Positions 35,810 to 46,273 of a DNA stretch of 64,000 nt are shown here, piece after piece (within the stretch, counting starts at the first letter, position 1; every line of letters begins with the position of its first letter). Source of the DNA: Bradyrhizobium guangdongense (GTDB taxonomy: Bacteria > Pseudomonadota > Alphaproteobacteria > Rhizobiales > Xanthobacteraceae); the NCBI RefSeq assembly GCF_006483445.1, contig NZ_PPPT01000071.1:23949-87948 (forward strand). Direction: 5' to 3'. A model generated the notes under the pieces. The model had not been told where the DNA came from, searched no databases, and saw nothing but the letters and a program-made list of their open reading frames with translations. A program made the position numbers and the translations under genes.

Positions 35810-37543
35810 ATGCTGAATACCGCGACCAAGTCCGAAGCACCGGGCTCCGAGCAGGAACTGACGGATGGTTTTCATCTCGTCATCGACGCGCTCAAACTGA
35901 ACGGCATCAACACCATCTATAATGTGCCGGGCATCCCGATCACGGATTTGGGTCGTATGGCGCAGGCCGCCGGCATTCGCGTGATCTCCTTCCGCCACGA
36001 GCAGAACGCCGGTTATGCTGCGGGCATCGCCGGCTACCTCACCAAGAAGCCCGGGGTCTGCCTCACCGTGTCGGCGCCCGGCTTCCTCAACGGCCTCACC
36101 GCGCTCGCGCACGCCACCACCAACTGCTATCCGATGATCCTGATCTCGGGCTCCTCGGAGCGCGAGATCGTCGACCTGCAGCAGGGCGACTATGAAGAGA
36201 TGGATCAGCTCGCGATCGCAAAACCGCTGTGCAAGGCTGCCTATCGCGTGCTGCACGCCCAGGACATCGGCATCGGCTTTGCGCGCGCGATCCGCGCCGC
36301 GGTGTCGGGCCGTCCCGGCGGTGTCTATCTCGACCTGCCGGCAAAGCTGTTCGGCCAGGTGATGAATGCCGACGCCGGCCAGAAGTCGCTCGTCAAGGTG
36401 ATCGATGCCGCGCCCGCGCAGATCCCCTCGCCCGCTTCGGTGAAGCGCGCGCTCGACGTGCTCAAGAGCGCGAAGCGTCCCCTCATCATCCTCGGCAAGG
36501 GCGCGGCCTACGCGCAGGCCGATGAAGAGATCAAGACGTTTGTGGAAAAGAGCGGCGTACCCTTCCTGCCCATGAGCATGGCCAAGGGCCTGCTCGCCGA
36601 CACGCATCCGCAATGCGCCGGTGCGGCCCGCTCCACGGTGCTGAAGGAATCCGACGTCGTCATGCTGATCGGCGCGCGGCTCAACTGGCTGCTCTCGCAT
36701 GGCAAGGGCAAGACCTGGGGTGAAGCGCCGAAGAAGTTCATCCAGGTCGACATCGAGCCGAAGGAAATGGATTCCAACATCGAGATCGTCGCCCCCGTGG
36801 TCGGCGACATCGGCTCCGTCGTCTCCGCATTCAACCAGGCGATGGGTTCCACCTGGACTGCGCCGCCGTCCGACTGGACCAAGGCTGTCTCGTCGAAGCG
36901 CGAAGAGAACGTCGCCAAGATGGCGCCGAAGCTGATGAACAACAAGTCGCCGATGGACTATCACGGCGCGCTCGGCGTGCTCAAGACCATCATCAAGGAC
37001 CGTCCCGACGCGATCCTCGTCAACGAGGGCGCCAACACGCTCGACCTCGCCCGCGGCGTCATCGACATGTACAAGCCGCGCAAGCGTCTCGACGTCGGCA
37101 CCTGGGGCGTGATGGGCATCGGTATGGGCCAGGCGATTGCCGCGGCCCTCGAGACCGGCCACCCCGTGCTCGCGGTCGAAGGCGACAGCGCATTCGGCTT
37201 CTCCGGCATGGAGGTCGAAACCATCTGCCGCTACAACCTTCCGATCTGCGTCGTGATCTTCAACAATGACGGCATCTATCGCGGCACCGACGTCAACAAC
37301 CTCAACGCCGACCCCGCGACCACCGTGTTCGTCAAGGGCGCGCGCTACGACAAGATGATGGAAGCTTTTGGCGGCGTCGGCGTGAATGCGACCTCGCCCG
37401 ACGAGCTGAAGCGCGCCGTCAACGAAGCCATGGATTCGCGCCGACCGACGCTCATCAACGCGGTGATCGACCCGGCGGCGGGCTCGGAGAGCGGCCGTAT
37501 CGGCAATCTCAATCCGCAGAGCGTTTTGCAGAAGAAGAAGTAA
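35810..37543 (+). CDS. oxc: Oxalyl-CoA decarboxylase
   Basis: A 577-residue ThDP enzyme. I start at ATG 35810, giving a length close to known Oxc (about 568). The cofactor-activating Glu64 is in [13 protein letters not shown], and the diphosphate motif runs from G458-D459 ([11 protein letters not shown]) to N486. Near-identity in feel to Oxalobacter-type Oxc is seen in [15 protein letters not shown] and [13 protein letters not shown]. It converts oxalyl-CoA to formyl-CoA and CO2 in the cytoplasm. It is followed by frc, which regenerates oxalyl-CoA from oxalate and formyl-CoA. Together they make the oxalate degradation cycle. Confidence 0.96.
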   Translation: MLNTATKSEAPGSEQELTDGFHLVIDALKLNGINTIYNVPGIPITDLGRMAQAAGIRVISFRHEQNAGYAAGIAGYLTKKPGVCLTVSAPGFLNGLTALAHATTNCYPMILISGSSEREIVDLQQGDYEEMDQLAIAKPLCKAAYRVLHAQDIGIGFARAIRAAVSGRPGGVYLDLPAKLFGQVMNADAGQKSLVKVIDAAPAQIPSPASVKRALDVLKSAKRPLIILGKGAAYAQADEEIKTFVEKSGVPFLPMSMAKGLLADTHPQCAGAARSTVLKESDVVMLIGARLNWLLSHGKGKTWGEAPKKFIQVDIEPKEMDSNIEIVAPVVGDIGSVVSAFNQAMGSTWTAPPSDWTKAVSSKREENVAKMAPKLMNNKSPMDYHGALGVLKTIIKDRPDAILVNEGANTLDLARGVIDMYKPRKRLDVGTWGVMGIGMGQAIAAALETGHPVLAVEGDSAFGFSGMEVETICRYNLPICVVIFNNDGIYRGTDVNNLNADPATTVFVKGARYDKMMEAFGGVGVNATSPDELKRAVNEAMDSRRPTLINAVIDPAAGSESGRIGNLNPQSVLQKKK

Positions 37544-37616
37544 GCACTCCCCTTCAACCCATTATTCCCTGCGGTGAGCAGGGCAGACAGATCAGATAGA
37601 GTACGGAGCAGATACG

Positions 37617-38894
37617 ATGACAAAGGCGCTCACGGGCGTTCGCATTCTCGACTTCACCCACGTCCAGTCGGGCCCGACCTGCACGCAGTTGCTGGCATGG
37701 TTCGGCGCCGACGTGATCAAGGTGGAGCGTCCGGGTGTCGGCGACATCACCCGCGGCCAGTTGCAGGACATCCCGAACGTGGACAGCCTGTATTTCACCA
37801 TGCTCAACCACAACAAGCGCTCGATCACGCTGGACACCAAGAACCCCAAGGGCAAGGAAGTCCTCACCGAGCTGATCAAGAAGTGCGACGTGCTGGTCGA
37901 AAACTTCGGCCCCGGCGTGCTCGACCGCATGGGTTTCCCCTGGGAGAAGATCCACGCCATCAACCCGAAGATGATCGTCGCCTCGATCAAGGGCTTTGGC
38001 CCCGGACCGTACGAAGACTGCAAGGTCTATGAGAACGTCGCGCAGTGCACCGGCGGCGCTGCCTCCACCACCGGCTTCCGCGACGGCCTGCCGCTCGTCA
38101 CCGGCGCGCAGATCGGCGATTCCGGCACCGGCCTGCATCTGGCGCTCGGTATCGTTACCGCGCTCTATCAGCGCACCCATTCCGGCAAGGGCCAGCGCGT
38201 CACGGCTGCGATGCAGGACGGCGTGCTCAACCTCGCCCGCGTCAAGCTGCGCGACCAGCAGCGCCTCGCCCATGGTCCGCTCAAGGAATACAGCCAGTTC
38301 GGCGAGGGCATTCCGTTCGGCGATGCCGTGCCGCGCGCGGGCAACGATTCCGGTGGTGGCCAGCCCGGCCGCATCTTGAAGTGCAAGGGCTGGGAGACCG
38401 ATCCCAACGCCTACATCTACTTCATCACCCAGGCCCCGGTCTGGGAGAAGATCTGCGACGTGATCGGCGAGCCGACCTGGAAGACCGATCCGAACTACGC
38501 CAAGCCCGCGGCCCGTCTGCCGCGCCTGAACGAGATCTTTGGCCGCATCGAACAGTGGACGATGACCAAGACCAAGTTCGAGGCGATGGAAATCCTCAAC
38601 AAGGACGACATCCCCTGCGGTCCGATCCTGTCGATGAAGGAGATCGCCGAAGACCAGTCGCTGCGCGCCACCGGCACCGTGGTCGAGGTCGATCACCCGA
38701 CCCGCGGCAAGTACATCTCGGTCGGTAACCCGATCAAGCTGTCGGACTCCGCCAGCGAAGTCACCCGCTCGCCACTACTGGGCGAGCACACCGACGAGAT
38801 TTTGCGCTCGGTGCTCGGCTTCAGCGATCACCAGGTCGCCGAAATCCACGACTCCGGCGCCCTCGATCCGCCGCGCAAGCAGGCCGCCGAGTAA
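37617..38894 (+). CDS. frc: Formyl-CoA:oxalate CoA-transferase
   Basis: A 425-residue class III CoA transferase, the usual length for Frc. The N-terminus is [39 protein letters not shown]; the catalytic Asp is D168 in [10 protein letters not shown], equivalent to Asp169 of the Oxalobacter enzyme. A Gly-rich loop is [10 protein letters not shown]. It moves CoA from formyl-CoA to oxalate, releasing formate. It lies 73 bp after oxc in the same transcript, which ends at a strong terminator 24 bp after the stop. Confidence 0.97.
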   Translation: MTKALTGVRILDFTHVQSGPTCTQLLAWFGADVIKVERPGVGDITRGQLQDIPNVDSLYFTMLNHNKRSITLDTKNPKGKEVLTELIKKCDVLVENFGPGVLDRMGFPWEKIHAINPKMIVASIKGFGPGPYEDCKVYENVAQCTGGAASTTGFRDGLPLVTGAQIGDSGTGLHLALGIVTALYQRTHSGKGQRVTAAMQDGVLNLARVKLRDQQRLAHGPLKEYSQFGEGIPFGDAVPRAGNDSGGGQPGRILKCKGWETDPNAYIYFITQAPVWEKICDVIGEPTWKTDPNYAKPAARLPRLNEIFGRIEQWTMTKTKFEAMEILNKDDIPCGPILSMKEIAEDQSLRATGTVVEVDHPTRGKYISVGNPIKLSDSASEVTRSPLLGEHTDEILRSVLGFSDHQVAEIHDSGALDPPRKQAAE

Positions 38895-38918
38895 GCGACT
38901 GCATCAAAACGACCAAAG

Positions 38919-38944
38919 GGCCGCCGGTTTCGGCGGCCTTTTTT
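38919..38944 (+). terminator. Rho-independent terminator after frc
   Basis: GGCCGCCG (38919-38926) and CGGCGGCC (38931-38938) with a GTTT loop, followed by six T (38939-38944). It closes the GntR-oxc-frc transcript. The same hairpin sequence recurs after the gene at 49468. Confidence 0.9.
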
Positions 38945-39051
38945 GTTTGGGGTGACGCGATCGGGGGCTCCAAAAAAAGAACGTGAAAAACAACCCCATG
39001 CACAGTAGAAAAGGGCGCCGGAAAAGAAATTGCTGATTTTACGAAATTCTA

Positions 39052-39073
39052 CTTGACCCGTCGGGCAAATCAG
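39052..39073 (-). repeat. Dispersed 22-bp repeat, copy 2
   Basis: Reverse complement of the 22-bp sequence at 20942-20963. It lies in the frc/cytochrome intergenic region (38895-39152), which apart from this and the terminator shows no gene. Confidence 0.7.
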
Positions 39074-39152
39074 TGGTAAAAGTACATCATCGCAGAGTTC
39101 GTCTTTCGATATCCGCTGTCGCCACCGGCAGACACCCGGCTCCCCGGTTCAC

Positions 39153-41564
39153 CTAACGCTTTAGCTCCTTGATCAGATTCGCCAGGCCCGGGTCGTTCGG
39201 CATGAGGCGCGCCAGTCGCTCGGCATAGTCGAGCGCGGCCGTAGCATCGCCCTTCTCGCGACTGAAGTTGAGCGCGGCCGACAGCAGTTCCGGATCGTTG
39301 GGATGTCCGCGTAGTCCCTCTTTCAACACGGCAAGCGCGTCGTCGCGCCGCCCCGTCCCGTTCAGCCCGATGGCATAGACGTAGGCATAGCGCGCCTGAT
39401 CCGGGGCCAGCGACGCGGCCTTCTGGAGCTCATCGAGCGCAGCTTCGTTGCGCTTCTGGCGCACCAGCGTCAGGCCGAGCGCGTGGTGGAGCGCGGCGTT
39501 CTTCGCCGACCTGACGAGTGCCTCGCGCAGAACCCGCTCACCGTCACCGTCGCGTCCGAGTTGGCGATACAGGTCCGACAGGTTGATCGCGGCAGCCGCA
39601 AATGCGGGATCGAGCCTGAGCGCGGCCCGATATTCGGCCTCCGCCCCGCCAGAATCGGCCTGGCGCGCGAAGAAGCTGCCGAGCGCAGTGCGGGCGTCGG
39701 GTCGGTCGGCGTTCAGCTTCTGCGCTGCGACGAACTCGGCGGCAGCCCGCGTAAACCGGTCGCGATCGGCCGCAGGCTGGCGCGTTGCAGGCACGGCAGC
39801 GAGAAGCTCGGCGGCGCGGATGCGCACGCCGCGCACCGGGTCGCTCAATTGCGGCGAAGCGAGTAGCCAGAGCTGATCGGCCTGTGCTCCCTCGAGCCGG
39901 TCGAGCGCGCCGAGTCTTACGAGCGGATCGGGATCGGACAGCCCGCGCCGGATCAGATCCAGGTCCGGCACCGGAAGCTCGGCCAGCGCGCTCGCCCTGA
40001 TGATTCCGGGCACGTCGCCCGATCCGGCGATCGTGGCGAGCAGCGCTTGCCCATCGGCAGCCTCGCTCCAGGCGGCGTGAAATGCGCGTGTCCAGCTCTG
40101 GTGGCCATGCCGCTCCGGTCCGAACCAGGCTTCGACCTGTTGTGCCGCCCATGCCGCGGATTTTTCGCGATGGCAGTCGTTGCACGCATTGGGCACGCCG
40201 GTCTCGACGGAGAGGTCCGGTCGCGGGATGCGGAAGCCATGGTCGTGGCGGCGGTCCACGACCATGTAGCGGCGTTCCGGCATGTGGCAGGACGGGCAGC
40301 CGGGCGGCGGTGAAACATCGGCGTGATGGCGGTGCGCGGCCGATTCATATTTGGCCGGCGCATGGCACTGCGCACAGACGCCATCGCCCGGCGCCTTCAG
40401 GGCGGCGCTGTGCGGGTCGTGGCAGTCGCTGCAGGTCACGCCTTTGGCGAACATCCTGCTCTGCCTGAATGCGGCGTAATTGTAGGTCTCTTCGTCGTCG
40501 CGCATCTGGCCATCGGCATGGAAGTATCGCCGGTCGAGCAGAGACACACGGTGGGTTTCCGAAAGGGCTCGTCCCGGCGTCCAGCCTTCCGAAAGCTGGC
40601 CTCGGCGCGCATGGCAGAGCCCGCAGGTCTCGACTTCCTTGCGCAGGAGTGCTGCGGGCGCGCTGCGCGTCGGCGTCAAAGTACCGGCGGACGCCGACCA
40701 GGCAATTCCCGAGCGCTCGTCGAAGCGGACGAGCAAGCCGTTATCCGGACCGCGCGCGGCGGGCTTGGCGCGCGCCCAGGCAGCATGGCGTGAGCCTGCG
40801 CCGTGGCACGCTTCGCAGCCGACGCTGATCTCGGCGAAGGTGGTGGCAAACTTGTCGCTGCCGGCATCGTAGCCCCTGGACACGCCTGTCGAATGGCACT
40901 CGGCGCACATGAAATTCCAGGTCTGATTCAACCTGGTCCAGTGGAGAGGATCGTCATGTGTGACCGCGCCGTCGGGGTAGAGATGAAACCAGCGCTGACC
41001 GCCCTGCTCCTTCGGACGCGTATCCCAGGCAATGGACAGCGCCTGCAAACGGCCGTCCGGAAATTCGATCAGATATTGCTGCAGCGGATCGATGCCGAAG
41101 GTGTATTTCACGTCGAAAATGGCAAGCTTGCCGTCAGATCCGTCAGTCTCGACCCGGAATTTGCCGTCTGTCCGGAAGAAACGCGAACGCGTGCCGGCGT
41201 ATTCAAACGTCGCATCGTTGAAATCGCCGCGCACCGACTGCTCGGTGGCGTGATCCATCGCGTGCCGGTGCTGCGAGGCCTGCCAAAGCTTCGCTTCCGT
41301 CGCATGGCAGCCGCTACAGGTCTGGCTGCCGACGAAGCTCGGTGCGGCAGTCGCCTGCGGCTCGACCGGGGTCCCCGATCTCGTGAACCAGTGAAGCGCA
41401 CCAGCGGCCAAAAGAACCAACAAACCGGCACCGATCGCCAAGCCGAAACCGCGGCCCTTTGGTGTAGAGGGTTGGGGCCGGTGTGGATCGTCTGGCGGCG
41501 CCGAAAGCCGGGCCTTTGCCCGGTCGTTCTGCCGCTTGCGGTTCCTTCCAGAGCCCTTTGCCAC
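39153..41564 (-). CDS. Membrane-anchored octaheme cytochrome c with HEAT/TPR C-terminus
   Basis: 803 residues from GTG 41564 (the frame extends to 41633 but would overlap the DUF2721 gene). One N-terminal helix (GFGLAIGAGLLVLLAAGALHWF) anchors it with the body in the periplasm. Eight heme-binding CxxCH motifs follow: CSGCH, CAECH, CEACH, CGLCH, CSDCH, CAQCH, CPSCH and CNDCH. The last ~330 residues have HEAT-like DPVRGVRIRAAELL units and about four TPR repeats (GGAEAEYRAALRLDPAFAAAAINLSDLYRQLGR). It probably transfers electrons in the periplasm while the TPR part docks partners. The substrate is unknown. Confidence 0.85.
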   Translation of the reverse strand: MAKGSGRNRKRQNDRAKARLSAPPDDPHRPQPSTPKGRGFGLAIGAGLLVLLAAGALHWFTRSGTPVEPQATAAPSFVGSQTCSGCHATEAKLWQASQHRHAMDHATEQSVRGDFNDATFEYAGTRSRFFRTDGKFRVETDGSDGKLAIFDVKYTFGIDPLQQYLIEFPDGRLQALSIAWDTRPKEQGGQRWFHLYPDGAVTHDDPLHWTRLNQTWNFMCAECHSTGVSRGYDAGSDKFATTFAEISVGCEACHGAGSRHAAWARAKPAARGPDNGLLVRFDERSGIAWSASAGTLTPTRSAPAALLRKEVETCGLCHARRGQLSEGWTPGRALSETHRVSLLDRRYFHADGQMRDDEETYNYAAFRQSRMFAKGVTCSDCHDPHSAALKAPGDGVCAQCHAPAKYESAAHRHHADVSPPPGCPSCHMPERRYMVVDRRHDHGFRIPRPDLSVETGVPNACNDCHREKSAAWAAQQVEAWFGPERHGHQSWTRAFHAAWSEAADGQALLATIAGSGDVPGIIRASALAELPVPDLDLIRRGLSDPDPLVRLGALDRLEGAQADQLWLLASPQLSDPVRGVRIRAAELLAAVPATRQPAADRDRFTRAAAEFVAAQKLNADRPDARTALGSFFARQADSGGAEAEYRAALRLDPAFAAAAINLSDLYRQLGRDGDGERVLREALVRSAKNAALHHALGLTLVRQKRNEAALDELQKAASLAPDQARYAYVYAIGLNGTGRRDDALAVLKEGLRGHPNDPELLSAALNFSREKGDATAALDYAERLARLMPNDPGLANLIKELKR

Positions 41565-41601
41565 GTTCCAATACCGATCCGAGCATCCCTGCCGTGTGGG
41601 A

Positions 41602-42054
41602 TTACACACGCAGATCGTTGTCGTGAAGCGCAATTCGGGCTTCGCGAGCGAGGTCGACGAGCGAAGCGCAGAACGTCAGCAGCGCAGCCATGAACAGCAG
41701 CGCTACGCCATATTCGTGGGCAACATTGAACAGGGCGCTGATGAAGGCAACGATGATGATGAGGGCGGTGAGGATCGCAGAGAGGATGGAGCAGAACAAC
41801 GACCTATTCAAGAGCGAAGCCCGGTACCGCAGCCGGGGAATATCCGCCTTGAGGTAATTCTTTGAGGCATTGTCATCGGTGATGCCGTGAAGGAACTGAG
41901 CCCGGTCGACGACCCGGTTGATGCGGGAAACAAGGACCGAGATGAAGGACGCGACGGCCCCCAGCAGAAAAGCCGGAGCTGCCACGTTGCCGATGATCCG
42001 CGCCAGTTGGTCGATTGACGGCGTTACCGGCATCAGCTGGATGACATTCTCCAT
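41602..42054 (-). CDS. DUF2721 membrane protein
   Basis: A 150-residue inner-membrane protein with three helices (APAFLLGAVASFISVLVSRI, SLFCSILSAILTALIIIVAFISALF, YGVALLFMAALLTFCASLVDL) and a central polar loop with VDRAQFL and IPRLRYRASLLNRSLF, the DUF2721 pattern. Function is unknown. It lies 37 bp upstream of the cytochrome gene on the same strand and 27 bp after the DUF1254 gene, so it may be in one transcript with both. Confidence 0.78.
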   Translation of the reverse strand: MENVIQLMPVTPSIDQLARIIGNVAAPAFLLGAVASFISVLVSRINRVVDRAQFLHGITDDNASKNYLKADIPRLRYRASLLNRSLFCSILSAILTALIIIVAFISALFNVAHEYGVALLFMAALLTFCASLVDLAREARIALHDNDLRV

Positions 42055-42081
42055 CTCTTCGCCGCAGTCCTCGCAAGTTCT

Positions 42082-43560
42082 TCAGGTGTTGCGAACACGC
42101 CGGACAGGCGGGATCTTGAACGTGCCGTCCTTAAGGGAAGTCTTGGGCTGATAGACCCTGACACTGAGATTGAAGGGCAGGCTCGGCGGACACGGAAGCC
42201 AATTCGCTTCCTTGTCCGCGCCTGGTGATTGCGCCTGGATGTAGATATCGAGCGAGCCGTCCGGATTGTATTTGATCGGCATCGCCGAAGTTATCCCGTA
42301 GCGATTGATCGCGTTCCGAACATAGAAATTCTCGCGGTAGGGCGAAACCGACCAGACCCCGCATTCGGATGGGAATATCTCGTCCTTCTCCAGATGGAGA
42401 ACATACTTCGCCGCGCCGTCCAGCACGTTGCCGTCACCATCGACAAAGGCGGTCGGATAGACTGCATCATCCGACGTCAGCGCTCCCAATCCAAACCATG
42501 CGACAAAAGCCCGCGTGGTGTAGTCTGTACCGAAGCGACCGATATTCAGCGCGCCCTGCCAGCCGTTCACGGTTGGTGCAGTGTAAGGGCCGGTCTCCAG
42601 CTTGTACCAGACCTCGGCCGGCGCCCGGTTAATTCCTCGCAGAATGGCCGGGTCGAGCTTGGACGGGTCGAAGTCCTTGCCGACCTCGATCCCGATCCGC
42701 TTGAGCTTATCGATAGTCTTGGTGTCGTCGGGGTAGGGAGGGTTGTCCTTCAACGCAGCAGCAAGGCGCTTGAAGAACATCTCGCCGGTCATGAGTCGCA
42801 CCTGATCGTACGGCGTCGCCGTTGTATCGACATTGGTGTCGATCGGTACGTCCGAAGGTGGCGTGTAGGGCTTGCCCCAGGCGCTGAGCGGCGTCAGTTG
42901 CAATTGATCCTGTAGCTTGTTGATCGCAGCAAACTCCGTGGGGCTGTTGCATGCGATCTGGACCAGCACCGAGGCGTAACGGGTTGTTGAACGGAACGTC
43001 TGCTTGATGCCGCTGGGCGCAGTACCGTTCCACTTGGGGCCAACGATGAGGAAGTCTCCCGCGCCGGTCCCCGTGGTCCGGCTGCCCGCCGATGCGAAAT
43101 CGTCGGTCCACATGTTGAGCGCCTGCATGACGATGTAGCGCCCTTGCGTATCGGGCTGCGAATAGACGAACGGCTCCTTGTCCAGGTCGATGAACGAAAA
43201 GGCCCAGAGGGAATTGACGCTGATGCGGACGCAGTCCTTGAAGTCGGGGTCGACATACGTCCGCATCCGGCCGAACTGGTTGATGGGCGCCTTGTACTGC
43301 GCAGATTTCGAGGTGGCCGTCATCACCGCTCGGGTTGCGTCCATCATGACGAGCGGAAAGCCATAGACGTAGCATTCCAACGCAAGAACATACGCCACTT
43401 CTTCCTCGGCATCGCCCTTCAAATCGCCCAGCGCGCGCAGCAGCGGGCCAGCTGCTTCGCTCGCTGCTGGCGACAATGCCATGCCAAGCCCGGCACAGAG
43501 CGCGGTTGCGATCAAATCGCGGCGATGAAGGGAAATCGTTCCCTGTTTGGAAGAAGACAT
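42082..43560 (-). CDS. DUF1254/DUF1214 exported protein with Tat-type signal
   Basis: A 492-residue protein from ATG 43560 behind GGAGG. The N-terminus carries twin arginines before a hydrophobic stretch (SLHRRDLIATALCAGLGMALSPAASEA), consistent with a Tat signal peptide. The DUF1254 core is YVYGFPLVMMDATRAVMT and VNSLWAFSFIDLDKEPFVYSQPD, and DUF1214 lies in the C-terminal half (SPYRENFYVRNAINRYGITS). Function is unknown; these proteins often neighbour sulfatases and TPR or porin genes in Bradyrhizobium. The arylsulfatase is 131 bp upstream on the same strand. Confidence 0.85.
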   Translation of the reverse strand: MSSSKQGTISLHRRDLIATALCAGLGMALSPAASEAAGPLLRALGDLKGDAEEEVAYVLALECYVYGFPLVMMDATRAVMTATSKSAQYKAPINQFGRMRTYVDPDFKDCVRISVNSLWAFSFIDLDKEPFVYSQPDTQGRYIVMQALNMWTDDFASAGSRTTGTGAGDFLIVGPKWNGTAPSGIKQTFRSTTRYASVLVQIACNSPTEFAAINKLQDQLQLTPLSAWGKPYTPPSDVPIDTNVDTTATPYDQVRLMTGEMFFKRLAAALKDNPPYPDDTKTIDKLKRIGIEVGKDFDPSKLDPAILRGINRAPAEVWYKLETGPYTAPTVNGWQGALNIGRFGTDYTTRAFVAWFGLGALTSDDAVYPTAFVDGDGNVLDGAAKYVLHLEKDEIFPSECGVWSVSPYRENFYVRNAINRYGITSAMPIKYNPDGSLDIYIQAQSPGADKEANWLPCPPSLPFNLSVRVYQPKTSLKDGTFKIPPVRRVRNT

Positions 43561-43691
43561 GACTGACCTCCACTTCGCTGGGATCGCGCGTATCGGCAAT
43601 CAAGACCGCAGCGGCCGCCGACGTTCCAGAAATATCGGGGTTCGTGCAAATTGTCGGAGCGCAGGATCGAGTCCCGCGCCCCGAATGACCA

Positions 43692-46199
43692 TTACTCGCG
43701 CGCAGCTGCAGCGGCCTGTCGCGCCTTCTCCAGCTTCTGGATATCGGCCGGCGTCAACTTCGGCCGGTCGAGGGTCAAGGTGACCTTGTTGAGCTTGCCC
43801 GTGAAGGCGAACGGCGGCTTGTAGTCGGCATCATTGACGCCCGTTAGCGTATCCGAGCCGATGTCCAGGCTCTCATCGAGCTGCATCATGAACGGGATGG
43901 TATGCTCCATCTTCTGGGAGGCGACCTCCTTGCCATCGACCTTCAGCACGCCGGTGCCGCCCTGGCCGATGCCGGCGTAGCTGCCGTATTCCAGCGTCGC
44001 CATGCCAAGCCCGTCGTACCTGAAGTCAAACTCAATGACGTGTTTTCCGACTGATAGCGGGTCGGCGCCTTCCCACTTGATCTTCTTCAGCCCCAGCATG
44101 TTCCACACGAATACTGGCTTGCTCTGCAGCACGTAGAAGCCGTAACCGCCGAAGCGTCCGCCCTGAGTGATCAGGATGCCCTCGGCGCCGCCGTCGGCAA
44201 TGTCGACCTCGGCCTTGATATTGTACGAAGTGTTCAGCACGGACGGCGCGTCGCCCATCGGCGTGCCGATTAGGCGCTGGGTCCAAGTGAAGCTGTTGCG
44301 CCCGGCGGTGATGCTCGGCCGAGGCGTGATGACCCGCGTAATGATCGAGTTATCGAGCGGTAGCACCTGGTACTTTTTCGCCTCGGTCATGAACAGGGCC
44401 TGCATCTCCTTCAGTTTGTCAGGATATTTCGCGGCCAGATCCGTTGCCTGGGAGTAGTCGTCCTTGAGATTGTAGAGCTCCCAGGGATACTTGGTCAGAT
44501 CTGCGTTCAGATTGGCCTGCGTAACCCACGGCGGCCGCATGACCTTGGTGCTCGCCATCCAGCCGTCGTTGTAGATCGCGCGGTCGGAGAACATCTCGAA
44601 GTATTGGGTCTTGTGGGCCGAGGGCACCTTCGCGTTCTTGGCGTCGAAGGTGTACATCATGCTGACGCCTTCGATCTGCTTCTGCTCGATGCCGTCGACC
44701 ATCTTTGGCGCCTTGATCCTTGTCGCTTCGAGAATCGTCGGCGTGATGTCGATCACGTGGTGAAACTGCTCGCGGATGCCGCCCTTGTCCTTGATGACCT
44801 TGGGCCATGATATCGCCATGCCCTGGCGAATGCCGCCAAGGTGCGAGACGATCTGCTTCGTCCAAGCGAACGGCGTGTCGAACGCCCAGGCCCACCCCAC
44901 TGCCATGTGCGGATAGGTCTGCTCCGAGCCCCACGCATCGTAAAAATACTTGAGCTGGTCCTCGACCGGCACGTCGACGCCGTTGAACATCGCGAGTTCG
45001 TTCGGCGTGCCGATCACGGTACCTTCCGAACTCGTACCGTTGTCGCCGTTGATATAGATGATCAGCGTGTTGTCGAGCTTGCCCATGTCTTCGACGGCCT
45101 GGATCACCCGCCCGATCTCGTTATCGTTGTAGGCGGTGTAGGCGGCGAACACGTCGGCCTGACGGATAAACATCTTCTTCTCGTCGCCGCTGAGCTGGTC
45201 CCAGTTCTTGAGGAGGTCGCTCGGCCATGGCGTCAATTTCGCGTCTTGCGGGACAACGCCGAGCTTCTTCTGATTGGCGAAAATCGTCTCGCGCAGCTTG
45301 TTCCAGCCCTGGTCGAACAGGTGCATATCGCCAATCTTCTTGATCCACTCAGGCGTCGGATGATGCGGTGCGTGCGTGGCGCCGGGGACGTAATAGACAA
45401 AGAACGGTTGCTCCGGATCGAGCGCATTGACCCGGTTCATGTACTGGATGGCGTCATCCGCCATCGCGGTGATCATGTTCCAGCTTCCAGGCGGTTTGCC
45501 TTCGAACGGATAGATCTGAGTGGTGTTGCGGAAAAGATTCGGCGCCCACTGGTTGGCGTCGCCGCCGACGAAGCCGTAAAAATATTCAAAACCCATACCG
45601 GTCGGCCATTGGTCGAATGGACCGTTCTGGCTGGCCTGGAACGCCGGCGTATTGTGGTCCTTCCCAAACCAGGAGGTACGATAACCATTGTCTCTCAGGA
45701 TACGACCGATCGTCGCCTTGTCTCTTGGTATGAAGCTGTCATAGCCCGGAAAACCTGTCGCTTGCTCGGAGATCACGCCAAAGCCGACCGAATGATGATT
45801 GCGACCGGTGATGAGCGCGGCGCGCGTCGGCGAGCACAACGCGGTCGAGTTGAAGTTGGTATAGCGCAGGCCATTCTTGGCGATGCGGTCAAGTGCCGGG
45901 GTCGGAATCACACCGCCAAAAGTGCTCGGCACGCCGTAACCAGAATCGTCTGTCATGATGAGCAGGACGTTCGGCGCGCCCTTGGGCGGCACGACGCGCG
46001 CAGGCCAGTATGGCTTGGATTTGATCGCGAGGTCCTCGATCTTGCCGCCGAATTTTTGCGGTGGTGGTGGAAGCTGGTCGCCGGGAATGGTCATGGTCGC
46101 GGCCGGGGAGCCTGGCGGCGGAACTGTTTGCTGCGCGAAGATCGGCGTCGATATTGCTGAAGCTGCGGCGATCGCGAGAACGGTTTTCAGAATGCGCAT
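43692..46199 (-). CDS. Type I arylsulfatase, exported
   Basis: An 835-residue sulfatase with a signal peptide (MRILKTVLAIAAASAISTPIFA). The metal-binding start is PNVLLIMTDDSGYG. The formylglycine motif is C122-S-P-T-R (ALCSPTRAALITGRN), so a sulfatase-modifying enzyme should exist elsewhere in the genome. Other family residues are GKDHN, YYVPGATHAPHH and YINGDNGTS. The length exceeds minimal sulfatases because of a ~170-residue C-terminal beta domain. It cleaves sulfate esters in the periplasm. A perfect TTGA-N6-TCAA box begins 60 bp upstream of the start. Confidence 0.94.
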   Translation of the reverse strand: MRILKTVLAIAAASAISTPIFAQQTVPPPGSPAATMTIPGDQLPPPPQKFGGKIEDLAIKSKPYWPARVVPPKGAPNVLLIMTDDSGYGVPSTFGGVIPTPALDRIAKNGLRYTNFNSTALCSPTRAALITGRNHHSVGFGVISEQATGFPGYDSFIPRDKATIGRILRDNGYRTSWFGKDHNTPAFQASQNGPFDQWPTGMGFEYFYGFVGGDANQWAPNLFRNTTQIYPFEGKPPGSWNMITAMADDAIQYMNRVNALDPEQPFFVYYVPGATHAPHHPTPEWIKKIGDMHLFDQGWNKLRETIFANQKKLGVVPQDAKLTPWPSDLLKNWDQLSGDEKKMFIRQADVFAAYTAYNDNEIGRVIQAVEDMGKLDNTLIIYINGDNGTSSEGTVIGTPNELAMFNGVDVPVEDQLKYFYDAWGSEQTYPHMAVGWAWAFDTPFAWTKQIVSHLGGIRQGMAISWPKVIKDKGGIREQFHHVIDITPTILEATRIKAPKMVDGIEQKQIEGVSMMYTFDAKNAKVPSAHKTQYFEMFSDRAIYNDGWMASTKVMRPPWVTQANLNADLTKYPWELYNLKDDYSQATDLAAKYPDKLKEMQALFMTEAKKYQVLPLDNSIITRVITPRPSITAGRNSFTWTQRLIGTPMGDAPSVLNTSYNIKAEVDIADGGAEGILITQGGRFGGYGFYVLQSKPVFVWNMLGLKKIKWEGADPLSVGKHVIEFDFRYDGLGMATLEYGSYAGIGQGGTGVLKVDGKEVASQKMEHTIPFMMQLDESLDIGSDTLTGVNDADYKPPFAFTGKLNKVTLTLDRPKLTPADIQKLEKARQAAAAARE

Positions 46200-46259
46200 T
46201 GTAAAACCTCCCGGCGGATGCTGGAAGCTTCAGCTTGGCGCTCGTGAGCAAGATCGGCT

Positions 46260-46273
46260 TTGACTCAGGTCAA
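46260..46273. promoter_or_regulatory. FNR/FixK-type box before the arylsulfatase
   Basis: TTGA-CTCAGG-TCAA matches the TTGA-N6-TCAA consensus of FixK/FNR regulators. It is 60 bp before the arylsulfatase start. The wider gap 46200-46444 holds no supported gene. Confidence 0.6.

Noticed and set aside
35540..37162. 540-codon antisense frame over oxc
   Set aside because: Shadow of the oxc codon pattern; oxc itself has complete family motifs and a proper ribosome site.
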